Origin: an uncultured Clostridia bacterium
GTDB lineage: Bacteria > Bacillota > Clostridia > Oscillospirales > Ruminococcaceae
Assembly: GCA_937891895.1 (NCBI GenBank)
Contig: CALATN010000167.1
Span: forward strand, 1 to 12,405
Direction of reading: 5' to 3'
Length of the DNA stretch: 12,405 nt
Of the stretch, positions 1 to 6,980 are shown in pieces. The notes beneath the pieces are model-generated. The model saw only the letters and a program-made list of their open reading frames with translations, was not told the origin of the DNA and ran no database searches. Each line of letters starts with the position of its first letter. Position 1 is the stretch's first letter. The position numbers were made by a program, and so were the translations under genes.

Positions 1-2
1 AT

Positions 3-281
3 TGTACTCGTTCCTTCAAACCGTGGGAAGATAACTTCAGTAAGGGATTATACCTTGCTGGTATTGAATGTACTGATGATGCACAGGCACCGGAAGGATG
101 GACAAAATGGACAATTCCAGGCTATGAGTATCTTTGTGCAGAAGTTGAAAACGAAAACACTTTTTCTGATGTGCTGGACTATATGAATACAAATAACATC
201 ACCTTAGTAGGTGCTGTCCACGACTTTACTTGCCCATCGAATGGAAAAAATTATATTTTTTTTCCCATAAGAACAATTTGA
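3..281 (+). CDS. C-terminal part of an effector-binding (GyrI-like) domain protein
   Basis: Only the last 92 codons are in the window; the 5' part lies before base 1. The readable part has an effector-binding/GyrI-like pattern: a KPWEDNFSKGLYLAGIE stretch, then APEGWTKWTIPGYEY, then a C-terminal strand ending IFFPIRTI. This fold binds small amphipathic or aromatic ligands and is often the ligand-sensing half of AraC- or MerR-type regulators, but it also occurs alone. No DNA-binding domain is visible here, so whether this is a full regulator or a stand-alone ligand-binding protein cannot be decided. The stop codon at 279-281 is followed 28 bases later by a strong terminator, so the gene is transcriptionally separate from the aconitase operon. 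Family assignment is from motif memory only. Confidence 0.62.
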   Translation, partial: CTRSFKPWEDNFSKGLYLAGIECTDDAQAPEGWTKWTIPGYEYLCAEVENENTFSDVLDYMNTNNITLVGAVHDFTCPSNGKNYIFFPIRTI

Positions 282-297
282 CAAATTTCAATTTGTC
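280..297. repeat. 18-bp perfect inverted repeat just after the first gene
   Basis: GACAAATT and AATTTGTC flank a two-base centre (TC), overlapping the stop codon of the preceding gene and lying 12 bases before the terminator stem. A two-base gap is too short for a tight RNA loop without losing inner pairs, so a DNA operator would fit better than a hairpin. It does not match the usual Rex operator. In AT-rich DNA one such repeat may arise by chance. Confidence 0.4.
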
Positions 298-309
298 TGC
301 CAAATACCG

Positions 310-340
310 ATACCCCGAGAAAACCCTCGGGGTATTTTTC
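310..340 (+). terminator. Rho-independent terminator
   Basis: A perfect 10-bp stem (ATACCCCGAG at 310-319, CTCGGGGTAT at 326-335) with a six-base loop is followed directly by a T run at 335-339. It ends transcription of the upstream effector-binding gene and separates it from the aconitase promoter that starts 29 bases later. Confidence 0.93.
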
Positions 341-368
341 TGCCCCACGCTGTTTTCTTGATAAATTA

Positions 369-397
369 TTGACAAACCGCACGAAAAATGGTATACT
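369..397 (+). promoter_or_regulatory. Sigma-A promoter of the aconitase operon
   Basis: TTGACA at 369-374 and TATACT at 392-397 are separated by exactly 17 bases. Transcription should start near 404, giving a short leader of about 32 bases to the aconitase start. The match to consensus suggests strong basal expression. The ATG at 388 lies inside this promoter and so cannot be the real start of the aconitase gene. Confidence 0.88.
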
Positions 398-435
398 ATA
401 TTATGTATTTTTATAAATTGAAAGGACGGTTCAGA

Positions 436-2373
436 ATGGGATACACATTAACTGAAAAAATTCTGAAGGCTCACCTTGTTGACGGCGAATTCGTCAAGGG
501 TAAGGAAATCGGAATCCGCATTGACCAGACATTAACACAGGACGCTACAGGTACTATGGCTTACCTCGAATTTGAGGCTATGGGCGTTCCGAGAGTTAAG
601 ACAGAGCGTTCTGTTGCATATATTGACCACAACACACTTCAGTCAGGCTTCGAAAACGCTGACGACCACCGTTTCATCGGTTCTGTTGCTAAGAAGCACG
701 GCATTTACTTCTCCAGACCAGGTAACGGTATCTGTCATCAGGTACACCTTGAACGTTTCGGAATCCCTGGCAAGACTCTTATCGGTTCTGACAGCCACAC
801 ACCAACAGGCGGCGGTATCGGTATGATTGCTATCGGTGCAGGCGGTCTTGACGTTGCTGTTGCTATGGGCGGCGGTGCTTACTACATTACATATCCTAAG
901 ATTGTCAACGTTAAGCTTACTGGCAAGCTCAATCCTTGGGTTGCTGCAAAGGACGTTATTCTTGAAGTTCTCCGCATTATGTCCGTTAAGGGCGGTGTTG
1001 GCAAGGTTATTGAGTACACAGGCGAGGGTGTAAAGACGCTTTCCGTTCCTGAACGTGCTACAATCACAAACATGGGTGCTGAGCTTGGTGCTACAACATC
1101 TATCTTCCCTTCCGACGAAATCACAAAGCAGTTCCTTGACGCTCAGAAGCGCGGCGAGGTATGGACAGAACTTTCTGCTGACCCTGACGCTGTTTATGAT
1201 GAGGTTATCGAAATCAATCTTTCTGAGCTTGCTCCTCTTGCTGCATGTCCTCACTCTCCTGACAATATCAAGTCTGCAACTGAGCTTGCTGGCATGAAGA
1301 TTGACCAGGTTTGTATCGGTTCCTGCACAAACAGCTCCCTCATGGACATGATGAAGGTTGCTCACATTCTCAAGGGCAAGACTGTTCACCCTGACGTTTC
1401 TCTTTCTATTGCTCCAGGCTCAAAGCAGGTACTCAATATGCTTGCTCAGAACGGTGCTCTTGCTATTATGATTGACGCTGGTGCACGTATTCTTGAAAGT
1501 GCTTGCGGTCCATGTATCGGTATGGGTCAGTCCCCTAACTCCAAGGGTATTTCCCTCCGTACATTCAACAGAAACTTTGAAGGACGTTCCGGCACAAAGG
1601 ACGGTCAGATTTATCTTGTATCCCCTGAACTTGCTGCAGCTTCCGCTATTGCCGGTGTTCTTACAGACCCAAGAACTCTTGGCGATATGCCTGCATTCGA
1701 AATGCCTAAGGAATTCGTAATCAACGATAATATGGTTGCTGAGCCTGCTCCTGTTGAGGAAATGGACAAGGTTGAAATCCTCCGTGGTCCGAACATCAAG
1801 CCTTTCCCTGTTACAAAGCCACTTGCTGATGACATTGAAGCTCCTTGCTCACTCAAGGTTGGCGACAACATCACAACTGACCACATTATGCCTGCTGGTG
1901 CGAAGATTCTTCCTCTCCGTTCCAACATTCCTGCAATCTCCAAGTTCTGCTTTACAGTTTGCGATGAGGAATTCCCTGCTCGTGCTGAAAGCCTTGGAAA
2001 GAGCATTATCGTTGGCGGTGCAAACTATGGTCAGGGTTCATCCCGTGAACACGCTGCACTTGCTCCTCTCCACCTTGGCGTAAAGGCTGTTCTGGTTAAG
2101 AGCTTTGCAAGAATTCACCGCAGCAACCTTATCAACGCTGGTATTCTCCCTCTCACATTTGTGAATGAGGCTGACTACGAGAAGATTTCTCAGGGCGATG
2201 AGCTTGTACTTGCTAATGTTCGTGCTGACATTGAGGCAGGCAAGACTGAGCTTGTAGTAAAGAACAAGACAACAGACGCTGATATTCCTGTTCTTTGTGA
2301 GCTTTCAGGCAGAACTAAGGATATTATTCTTGCAGGCGGTCTGCTCGACTACACAAGAGAGAGCCTTAAGTAA
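436..2373 (+). CDS. acnA: Aconitate hydratase (aconitase), clostridial/Aquifex type
   Basis: Interconverts citrate and isocitrate with a [4Fe-4S] cluster in the oxidative arm of the TCA cycle. The start at 436 (MGYTLTEKIL) is chosen because AAAGGA lies at 421-426, nine bases upstream; the same frame is open back to 388, but that start falls within the promoter. The product is 645 residues, matching the compact ~640-residue class rather than the ~890-residue AcnA of enterobacteria. Cluster cysteines are visible at 297 (IGSCTNSS) and at 357 and 360 (SACGPCIGMG). The swivel domain carries KVGDNITTDHIMPAG and GGANYGQGSSREH at 527-539, with the active-site Ser-Arg. Codon choice (AAG for Lys, GCT, GTT, CTT) is that of a highly expressed gene. 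The stop overlaps the next start by one base (TAATG). The symbol follows common usage; this class is also labelled acn or aconitase X-like in places. Confidence 0.96.
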   Translation: MGYTLTEKILKAHLVDGEFVKGKEIGIRIDQTLTQDATGTMAYLEFEAMGVPRVKTERSVAYIDHNTLQSGFENADDHRFIGSVAKKHGIYFSRPGNGICHQVHLERFGIPGKTLIGSDSHTPTGGGIGMIAIGAGGLDVAVAMGGGAYYITYPKIVNVKLTGKLNPWVAAKDVILEVLRIMSVKGGVGKVIEYTGEGVKTLSVPERATITNMGAELGATTSIFPSDEITKQFLDAQKRGEVWTELSADPDAVYDEVIEINLSELAPLAACPHSPDNIKSATELAGMKIDQVCIGSCTNSSLMDMMKVAHILKGKTVHPDVSLSIAPGSKQVLNMLAQNGALAIMIDAGARILESACGPCIGMGQSPNSKGISLRTFNRNFEGRSGTKDGQIYLVSPELAAASAIAGVLTDPRTLGDMPAFEMPKEFVINDNMVAEPAPVEEMDKVEILRGPNIKPFPVTKPLADDIEAPCSLKVGDNITTDHIMPAGAKILPLRSNIPAISKFCFTVCDEEFPARAESLGKSIIVGGANYGQGSSREHAALAPLHLGVKAVLVKSFARIHRSNLINAGILPLTFVNEADYEKISQGDELVLANVRADIEAGKTELVVKNKTTDADIPVLCELSGRTKDIILAGGLLDYTRESLK

Positions 2374-2573
2374 TGAATATATTAAGACGTTTTTATCTTG
2401 ACACACCTGATTTGATTATTCTTCTTTGTGCAATAGCTGTTTTTTACGGAATGAAATGGGCAGCAAAAAAATTCTTTCCTGATATGGATGAAAAGAAACG
2501 TGACTCCGTTACATTCGGAATAGCTATGATTCTTTTCATGGTCGTTATCGGAATTCGTTATGCTTCAAAGTAA
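2373..2573 (+). CDS. Small two-pass membrane protein of unknown function
   Basis: A 66-residue protein that I do not recognise. Two hydrophobic segments, about residues 13-27 and 46-62, flank a charged loop (KKFFPDMDEKKRD), giving a hairpin membrane topology; the N-terminus is basic (LRRFY). The ATG overlaps the aconitase stop codon by one base, so it is probably translated by coupling from aconitase, and no separate strong ribosome site is seen. The next gene begins two bases after its stop. Such tight linkage argues that it is a real gene of the operon. No catalytic motif is visible and no function is proposed. Confidence 0.72.
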   Translation: MNILRRFYLDTPDLIILLCAIAVFYGMKWAAKKFFPDMDEKKRDSVTFGIAMILFMVVIGIRYASK

Positions 2574-2575
2574 AT

Positions 2576-3025
2576 ATGGATATTAAAGATACTATAACGT
2601 CACGCTGCGGCAAGGATTGCTCGCAGTGCGAGATGAAAATCGAAGAATTATGCGCAGGCTGTTTTGAGCTTGAGGAAGGTAACTGGGCAGGTAACTGCGA
2701 AATCAAGTCCTGCTGTGAAGGCAAGGAACTTGAACATTGCGGTTTATGCCCTACGTTCCCCTGCGATTTACTCCGCAACACTGCTTTCGACGAAGACGAA
2801 GGTGATGATGGAGAGCGGCTTGTTACGCTGAAACGCTGGGCGGAAGAAAATAATGTACAGAAAGATACTTCACGAAGTTGCATTCTTGGCGGACTTGCCA
2901 TAGGTGCGGTTTCAGGTGCAATTTTCGGTGCGTTATCGGGAAGCTTTGCGGCAGTTATGTTTGCGTGTGTTCTGGTTGGTACTGCTGTGGGCGTTATGAT
3001 TGATATTACTAAGAAAAATAAATGA
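2576..3025 (+). CDS. DUF3795-like cysteine-rich protein with glycine-rich membrane tail
   Basis: 149 residues in two parts. Residues 1-66 hold 11 cysteines (11, 15, 18, 26, 29, 41, 46, 47, 55, 58, 63) in the spacing of the DUF3795 family (CGKDCSQC, CAGC, KSCC, LEHCGLCPTFPCDLL), which is thought to bind zinc or another metal; its biochemical role is not established. An acidic linker (FDEDEGDDGE) and a short amphipathic stretch follow. Residues 103-142 are a glycine/alanine-rich hydrophobic region, enough for one or two membrane passes, ending in a lysine-rich tail. DUF3795 proteins are usually short and soluble, so the membrane tail is notable. It starts two bases after the previous stop with no good ribosome site, suggesting coupled translation. 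Whether the cysteines bind metal is inference. Confidence 0.8.
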   Translation: MDIKDTITSRCGKDCSQCEMKIEELCAGCFELEEGNWAGNCEIKSCCEGKELEHCGLCPTFPCDLLRNTAFDEDEGDDGERLVTLKRWAEENNVQKDTSRSCILGGLAIGAVSGAIFGALSGSFAAVMFACVLVGTAVGVMIDITKKNK

Positions 3026-3034
3026 CGTATTTGA

Positions 3035-3910
3035 TTGTCGGGTGATTTGTTGAAAAGGTTTATTGACGAGATAACAGATTTTCTCAAAGCAAATGCTATT
3101 GTATTTCTTTATACCGCAATGGTTGTTACTGCAATTATTATTGCTATGCTGATTGCCGGAATTCATCTTAATATGAATTATCCTGAATACTATAGCCTAT
3201 CTGTTGTATTACTCACAATATCTGCACCAGGACTTATATTTACTTCGCTGATATGGATTTTTTACTGGGGTTTGACTCACGAAAGTGCTGAGCAAAAATT
3301 AGAGAAAATCAACTCCTATGTTCCGCCTGTGGAAATTATCCCCGCACCAAAGGTTCCGAAAACCCGCTTTAATTTAAAAGAAGATGTTGTAAAAAATTCT
3401 TTTAATGCTATTGCGGAAAAATATAAGTACAAAATAAAAATTGATGTTCAGAACTTTGAAATATTGCCATTCGGGCCAGATTGTTCTCCCAAAAAAGGTT
3501 ATAGAATTATTCTGATAGATGCTCAAAATCCATTTACAATATATATACGACCTGAATGTATTGAGTTTTGCAAAGTTTTTTCATCTGATAACGAATTTTA
3601 TTTTCTGTTTGCAGATGATTTTGCAAGAACTAACTATCTTGGTTTTTCAGAAAACACTTATATATGTGAAATGGAATTTGCAAATCTTTCCGATAACGAA
3701 ATCTTTGGCATTATTGAAAAAATGATTGACACTTTGTATGGTGCGTCAGATATTAAGGTGAAGAAAACCGAAAGTATGCTTTATCGAAAGCATTATCAAG
3801 CTTATGATTACACTTTCTATCTTGATGAACCTGATTATTACGGCTACACTGACACAGTTACAATAGGTAATTTTAAATTTATTATAAACGGAGGTTTTAA
3901 CAATGGCTGA
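3035..3910 (+). CDS. Membrane-anchored protein of unknown function
   Basis: Not recognised. The frame opens at 3035 after an in-frame stop; possible starts are TTG codons at 3035, 3047 or 3050, with a GGGTGAT sequence at 3040-3046 that would serve none of them perfectly, so the N-terminus is uncertain by about five residues. Two membrane segments lie near residues 21-43 and 53-78. The remaining ~210 residues are soluble and rich in aromatic and acidic residues, ending with a Tyr/Asp-rich stretch (HYQAYDYTFYLDEPDYYGY). No catalytic motif is apparent. It is richer in AAA/ATT codons than the aconitase and isocitrate dehydrogenase genes on either side, consistent with lower expression or a different origin. 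The stop overlaps the start of isocitrate dehydrogenase by 8 bases, so it is physically locked into the operon. Confidence 0.78.
   Translation: MSGDLLKRFIDEITDFLKANAIVFLYTAMVVTAIIIAMLIAGIHLNMNYPEYYSLSVVLLTISAPGLIFTSLIWIFYWGLTHESAEQKLEKINSYVPPVEIIPAPKVPKTRFNLKEDVVKNSFNAIAEKYKYKIKIDVQNFEILPFGPDCSPKKGYRIILIDAQNPFTIYIRPECIEFCKVFSSDNEFYFLFADDFARTNYLGFSENTYICEMEFANLSDNEIFGIIEKMIDTLYGASDIKVKKTESMLYRKHYQAYDYTFYLDEPDYYGYTDTVTIGNFKFIINGGFNNG
3849..3877 (+). promoter_or_regulatory. Possible internal promoter before isocitrate dehydrogenase
   Basis: CTGACA at 3849-3854 and TTTAAA at 3872-3877 are 17 bases apart, inside the end of the preceding gene. The match is moderate (5/6 and 4/6) in AT-rich DNA. 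It would explain how icd could be expressed more strongly than the unknown genes before it, but it may be chance. Confidence 0.25.
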
Positions 3911-5120
3911 TAAAATTAAAATGCTTACCCCGCTGGTTGAAATGGACGGCGACGAGATGACCCGTATCATCTGGAAGATGATCAAGGACATTCTCCTTAC
4001 TCCTTATGTTGAACTTAACACTGAATACTATGACCTCGGTCTTGTTCACCGTAACGAGACAAATGACCAGGTTACTTTTGACTCTGCTGAGGCTACAAAG
4101 AAGTACGGTGTTGCTGTAAAGTGTGCTACTATCACACCTAACGCTGCACGTATGCCTGAGTACAACCTTAAGGAAATGTGGAAGTCCCCTAACGGTACTA
4201 TCCGTGCTATTCTTGATGGTACTGTTTTCCGTACACCTATCATTGTAAAGGGTATTACTCCATTTATTCCTACATGGACAAAGCCTATCACTATCGCTCG
4301 TCACGCTTACGGCGATGTTTACAAGAACACTGAAATGCGCGTTGAAGAAGGCTGCAAGGCTGAACTTGTTGTTACTGACAAGGACGGCAACGAAACTCGT
4401 TCCCTCATTCACGAATTCGGCGGCACTGACGGTATCATTCAGGGCCTTCACAACACAGACAAGTCTATCGGCAGCTTTGCAAGAGCTTGCTTCAACTATG
4501 CTCTTGACCTTAAGCAGGACCTCTGGTTTGCTACTAAGGATACTATTTCCAAGAAGTATGACCACCGCTTCAAGGATATTTTTGCAGAAATCTATGAGAA
4601 CGAGTACAAGGAAAAGTTTGAAGCAGCAGGCATTGAATATTTCTACACACTCATCGACGACGCTGTTGCAAGAGTTGTTCGTTCAAACGGTGGTTACATC
4701 TGGGCTTGTAAGAACTATGACGGCGACGTAATGTCCGATATGGTTGCTACAGCTTACGGAAGCCTTGCTATGATGACTTCTGTTCTCGTTTCCCCTGATG
4801 GTGTTTACGAATACGAAGCTGCTCACGGTACTGTTCAGCGTCACTACTACAAGCACCTCAAGGGTGAAAAGACTTCTACAAACAGCGTTGCTACAATCTT
4901 TGCATGGAGTGGTGCTCTCCGCAAGAGAGGCGAGCTTGACAACACACCTGACCTTGTTGAATTTGCTGACAAGCTTGAAAAGGCTACAATTCAGACAATT
5001 GAAGAAGGCGTTATGACAGGCGACCTTGCTGCTCTCTCCTCTATTGCAAACAAGCAGACTGTTGACACAGAAGCTTTCCTCGTTGCTATCAATGAAAGAC
5101 TTGCAAAGTTAATGCAGTAA
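3903..5120 (+). CDS. icd: NADP-dependent isocitrate dehydrogenase, homodimeric eukaryote-like type
   Basis: Oxidatively decarboxylates isocitrate to 2-oxoglutarate, making NADPH and the carbon skeleton for glutamate. At 405 residues it belongs to the subgroup that includes the cytosolic and mitochondrial eukaryotic enzymes, not the E. coli type. Substrate residues are in place: S95, N97, R101, R110 and R133 (ARHAYGD, the counterpart of human IDH1 R132). K212 sits in ATKDTISKKYDHRF; metal-binding aspartates fall at 252, 275 and 279 (YDGDVMSD). HGTVQRHYY at 309-316 keeps the Arg-His pair that contacts the NADP 2'-phosphate, supporting NADP use. An excellent ribosome site, GGAGG at 3890-3894, sits 8 bases before the ATG. 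Codon use is that of a highly expressed gene, like aconitase. Both citrate-to-2-oxoglutarate enzymes thus share one operon; citrate synthase is not in view. Confidence 0.96.
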   Translation: MADKIKMLTPLVEMDGDEMTRIIWKMIKDILLTPYVELNTEYYDLGLVHRNETNDQVTFDSAEATKKYGVAVKCATITPNAARMPEYNLKEMWKSPNGTIRAILDGTVFRTPIIVKGITPFIPTWTKPITIARHAYGDVYKNTEMRVEEGCKAELVVTDKDGNETRSLIHEFGGTDGIIQGLHNTDKSIGSFARACFNYALDLKQDLWFATKDTISKKYDHRFKDIFAEIYENEYKEKFEAAGIEYFYTLIDDAVARVVRSNGGYIWACKNYDGDVMSDMVATAYGSLAMMTSVLVSPDGVYEYEAAHGTVQRHYYKHLKGEKTSTNSVATIFAWSGALRKRGELDNTPDLVEFADKLEKATIQTIEEGVMTGDLAALSSIANKQTVDTEAFLVAINERLAKLMQ

Positions 5121-5129
5121 TAAAAAAGG

Positions 5130-5139
5130 ACGTGCACGT
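5130..5139. promoter_or_regulatory. 10-bp palindrome in the rex leader
   Basis: ACGTGCACGT is a perfect palindrome lying between the ribosome site of rex (AAGGA, 5126-5130) and its ATG at 5142. Its position could affect ribosome access or bind a regulator. It is short, and it is not a Rex operator sequence. Confidence 0.3.
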
Positions 5140-5141
5140 AA

Positions 5142-5780
5142 ATGGCTAAGAAATCAGGTATATCAATCTCTGTTATCAAGCGTCTGCCGCGTTACTATCG
5201 CTTTATAGGCGAGCTTGTGAAACAGGGTACGGTAAGGATTTCCTCCGGTGAACTTGCTGAGAAAATGTCGCTTACCGCTTCACAGATCAGACAGGATTTA
5301 AACTGCTTCGGCGGCTTCGGGCAGCAGGGTTACGGTTACAACTTAATCGAGCTTCAGGCTGAAATCGGCAAAATTCTTGGGGTTACACAGGGGTATAAAA
5401 CTGTACTTATCGGTGCAGGTAACCTCGGACGTGCAGTTGCTACGCATATGAACTTCAGCGAATATGGCTGCAAGCTGATTGGTATTTTCGATAATGATGC
5501 TGCAAAAGCTGGAACTGCTGTTGCAGGGCTTGAAGTAATGCCTGTATCGCAGATGGAAAGCTTTTTTGCAGCTGAACAGCCGCAGATTGCTATTCTGTGT
5601 ATTCCGAAGACCTCGGCGCAGGAACTTGCTGACAAGCTTATTTCGCTTGGCGTAAAGGCTTTCTGGAACTTCAGTCACTATGATATCAAGATTTCACACA
5701 AGGATGTTGTGGTTGAAAATGTACATCTTGGTGATAGCATTATGATGCTTTCCTATGCGCTTACTAATGGTGATGAATAA
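5142..5780 (+). CDS. rex: Redox-sensing transcriptional repressor Rex
   Basis: Rex is a dimeric repressor that releases DNA when it binds NADH, so it reports a high NADH/NAD+ ratio and usually controls fermentation and respiration genes. The 212 residues are full length. The N-terminal winged helix spans about 1-80: ISVIKRLPRYYR, the recognition region MSLTASQIRQDL, and the glycine-rich wing FGGFGQQGYGY at 56-66. The Rossmann domain follows with GAGNLGRA at 91-98 and FDND at 116-119, which contacts the NAD ribose; a C-terminal swap helix completes the fold. The start at 5142 is supported by AAGGA with a rather long spacing of 11 bases. It lies 21 bases after icd and is probably co-transcribed. 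Its target could be its own operon, but no clear TTGTnA/TnACAA operator was found upstream of aconitase or icd. Confidence 0.96.
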   Translation: MAKKSGISISVIKRLPRYYRFIGELVKQGTVRISSGELAEKMSLTASQIRQDLNCFGGFGQQGYGYNLIELQAEIGKILGVTQGYKTVLIGAGNLGRAVATHMNFSEYGCKLIGIFDNDAAKAGTAVAGLEVMPVSQMESFFAAEQPQIAILCIPKTSAQELADKLISLGVKAFWNFSHYDIKISHKDVVVENVHLGDSIMMLSYALTNGDE

Positions 5781-5786
5781 AAAATG

Positions 5787-5818
5787 GCTCTCCCTTTTGG
5801 TTAAGGGAGAGCTTTTTT
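5787..5818. terminator. Bidirectional terminator between rex and the anti-sigma gene
   Basis: A perfect 10-bp stem (GCTCTCCCTT at 5787-5796, AAGGGAGAGC at 5803-5812) has a six-base loop. Six T follow on the plus strand (5813-5818), and six A precede at 5779-5784, giving a T run for the minus strand two bases from the stem. It serves both convergent transcripts; the plus-strand T run overlaps the stop codon of the anti-sigma gene. Confidence 0.93.
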
Positions 5819-6980
5819 ATGCATATATTTCTTCGAAACGGGTTTTGAAGTCTTCGGGGGTGTTGTCGGAGTAGGTTATATTTTCAAAAGAATAGTAGAT
5901 ATGCCCTTTAAGTATAGGCACATTAAAGCTTACTAAAAATTCTGTACCGTCCTTGTTTTTTATAGTAAGGGTTGTGTACTGAGAGAAATATCGGTCGCAG
6001 TTTTCAATTATTTCATCACACATATAGGTTATTTCCCCTGTTTCGCAATTTACGTAGGTATAATCCGCAAAAAGCTTTTCGAGCAGTTTTTCATTTTTTT
6101 CGGTAATTTCAGCCCGCAATTCAAAATCAGAATTATTATCAGCCTTTATTTTTTCATCATTGTACAAGTAAAAGGCATTATGATAATACCCCTCTTCTTT
6201 AAGTACGTCGAAATGGCTTTTCAATTGATTTTTACTGATAGGAATTATGTCTGGAAATCCATTATACAATTCAAACGCTGGCTCAGCATCATCAATATTG
6301 TTTGTGTAATATCCAGCCATACTTATGCCTAACCTGAAATTCTGTGCATATTGACTGCAATCAAAGTGAATTACCCGGAACGCTTTTTTTTCATCAGATA
6401 CAAAGTCGGTTTCAAGCTCAAGATATAGATAACCGTAAGATGTTTGTCCTTCCTCACATTCGACGGTATATCGCTTTACAGGATATTTTTCAAAGTAATT
6501 TTTGAAATCCTCCGCATACATAGCTTTAAGTTCAATAATCTCTTCAGTTGTATATCCTGATTGATTTTGAAGCGTTACGTTGTCAAGAAATTCGCTGTAC
6601 TCCCCATTCTTTATCATTTTCCCAAACTGTTTAAGCTTATGTTCGGTCATAATACTTGAAAATGTACAGCCAAAGTCACTTTCTTCATTTATAGTCAATA
6701 CACATAATATGGCACTTGGTATAAGTATTGCCGCACAGATAAGCAATGTTATAATTCCTAACCTTACATAACGCTTATGGAAAAGCTTGAACACCTTTGA
6801 ATGCTCTATTTCAGCTTTTGCGTCGCTGTCACTTACAAGCTTAATCTTCATTGTTTCAAGCTTTTCCCTGCACTCGTTACATTCGGCAACGTGATGCTCA
6901 ACAATTGTACGGCTGTCATCTGAGCAGATTTCGTCGGCATAAAGTGGAAGCAAGTCCTCTATCACTTTACAGGTAATCAT
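5817..6980 (-). CDS. Anti-sigma factor with zinc-finger domain and large extracytoplasmic domain
   Basis: A 387-residue single-pass membrane protein that should hold the neighbouring ECF sigma factor inactive. The N-terminal ~45 residues are a putative zinc-finger (zf-HC2 type): MITCKVIEDLLPLYADE, then H30, C34 and C37 in the HxxxCxxC pattern. A linker leads to a membrane segment near 72-96. The outer ~290 residues are rich in acidic, Tyr and Phe residues (ESDFGCTF, GYTTEEIIELKAMYAEDF, QTSYGYLYLELETDF); I do not recognise this domain, which would be the sensing part. The ATG overlaps the sigma gene's TGA by four bases (ATGA), the usual sigma/anti-sigma coupling. Function is inferred from the zinc-finger, topology and neighbour. 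The signal it senses is unknown. Confidence 0.85.
   Translation of the reverse strand: MITCKVIEDLLPLYADEICSDDSRTIVEHHVAECNECREKLETMKIKLVSDSDAKAEIEHSKVFKLFHKRYVRLGIITLLICAAILIPSAILCVLTINEESDFGCTFSSIMTEHKLKQFGKMIKNGEYSEFLDNVTLQNQSGYTTEEIIELKAMYAEDFKNYFEKYPVKRYTVECEEGQTSYGYLYLELETDFVSDEKKAFRVIHFDCSQYAQNFRLGISMAGYYTNNIDDAEPAFELYNGFPDIIPISKNQLKSHFDVLKEEGYYHNAFYLYNDEKIKADNNSDFELRAEITEKNEKLLEKLFADYTYVNCETGEITYMCDEIIENCDRYFSQYTTLTIKNKDGTEFLVSFNVPILKGHIYYSFENITYSDNTPEDFKTRFEEIYA

Noticed and set aside
282..400. Rex operator upstream of aconitase
   Set aside because: No TTGTnA and TnACAA half sites with correct spacing were found; TTGA-N6-TCAA at 278-291 is too poor a match to call.
388..435. N-terminal extension of aconitase from the ATG at 388
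   Set aside because: The codons fall across the -10 element of the promoter and its expected start site, and a proper ribosome site precedes the ATG at 436, which also gives the normal family N-terminus.
643..1389. Long minus-strand open frame opposite aconitase (248 codons)
   Set aside because: It is a shadow of the biased codon use of aconitase, has no ribosome site and no recognisable protein features.
3897..4565. Long minus-strand open frame opposite isocitrate dehydrogenase (222 codons)
   Set aside because: Complement of a strongly codon-biased gene with no family-like sequence; shadow frame.
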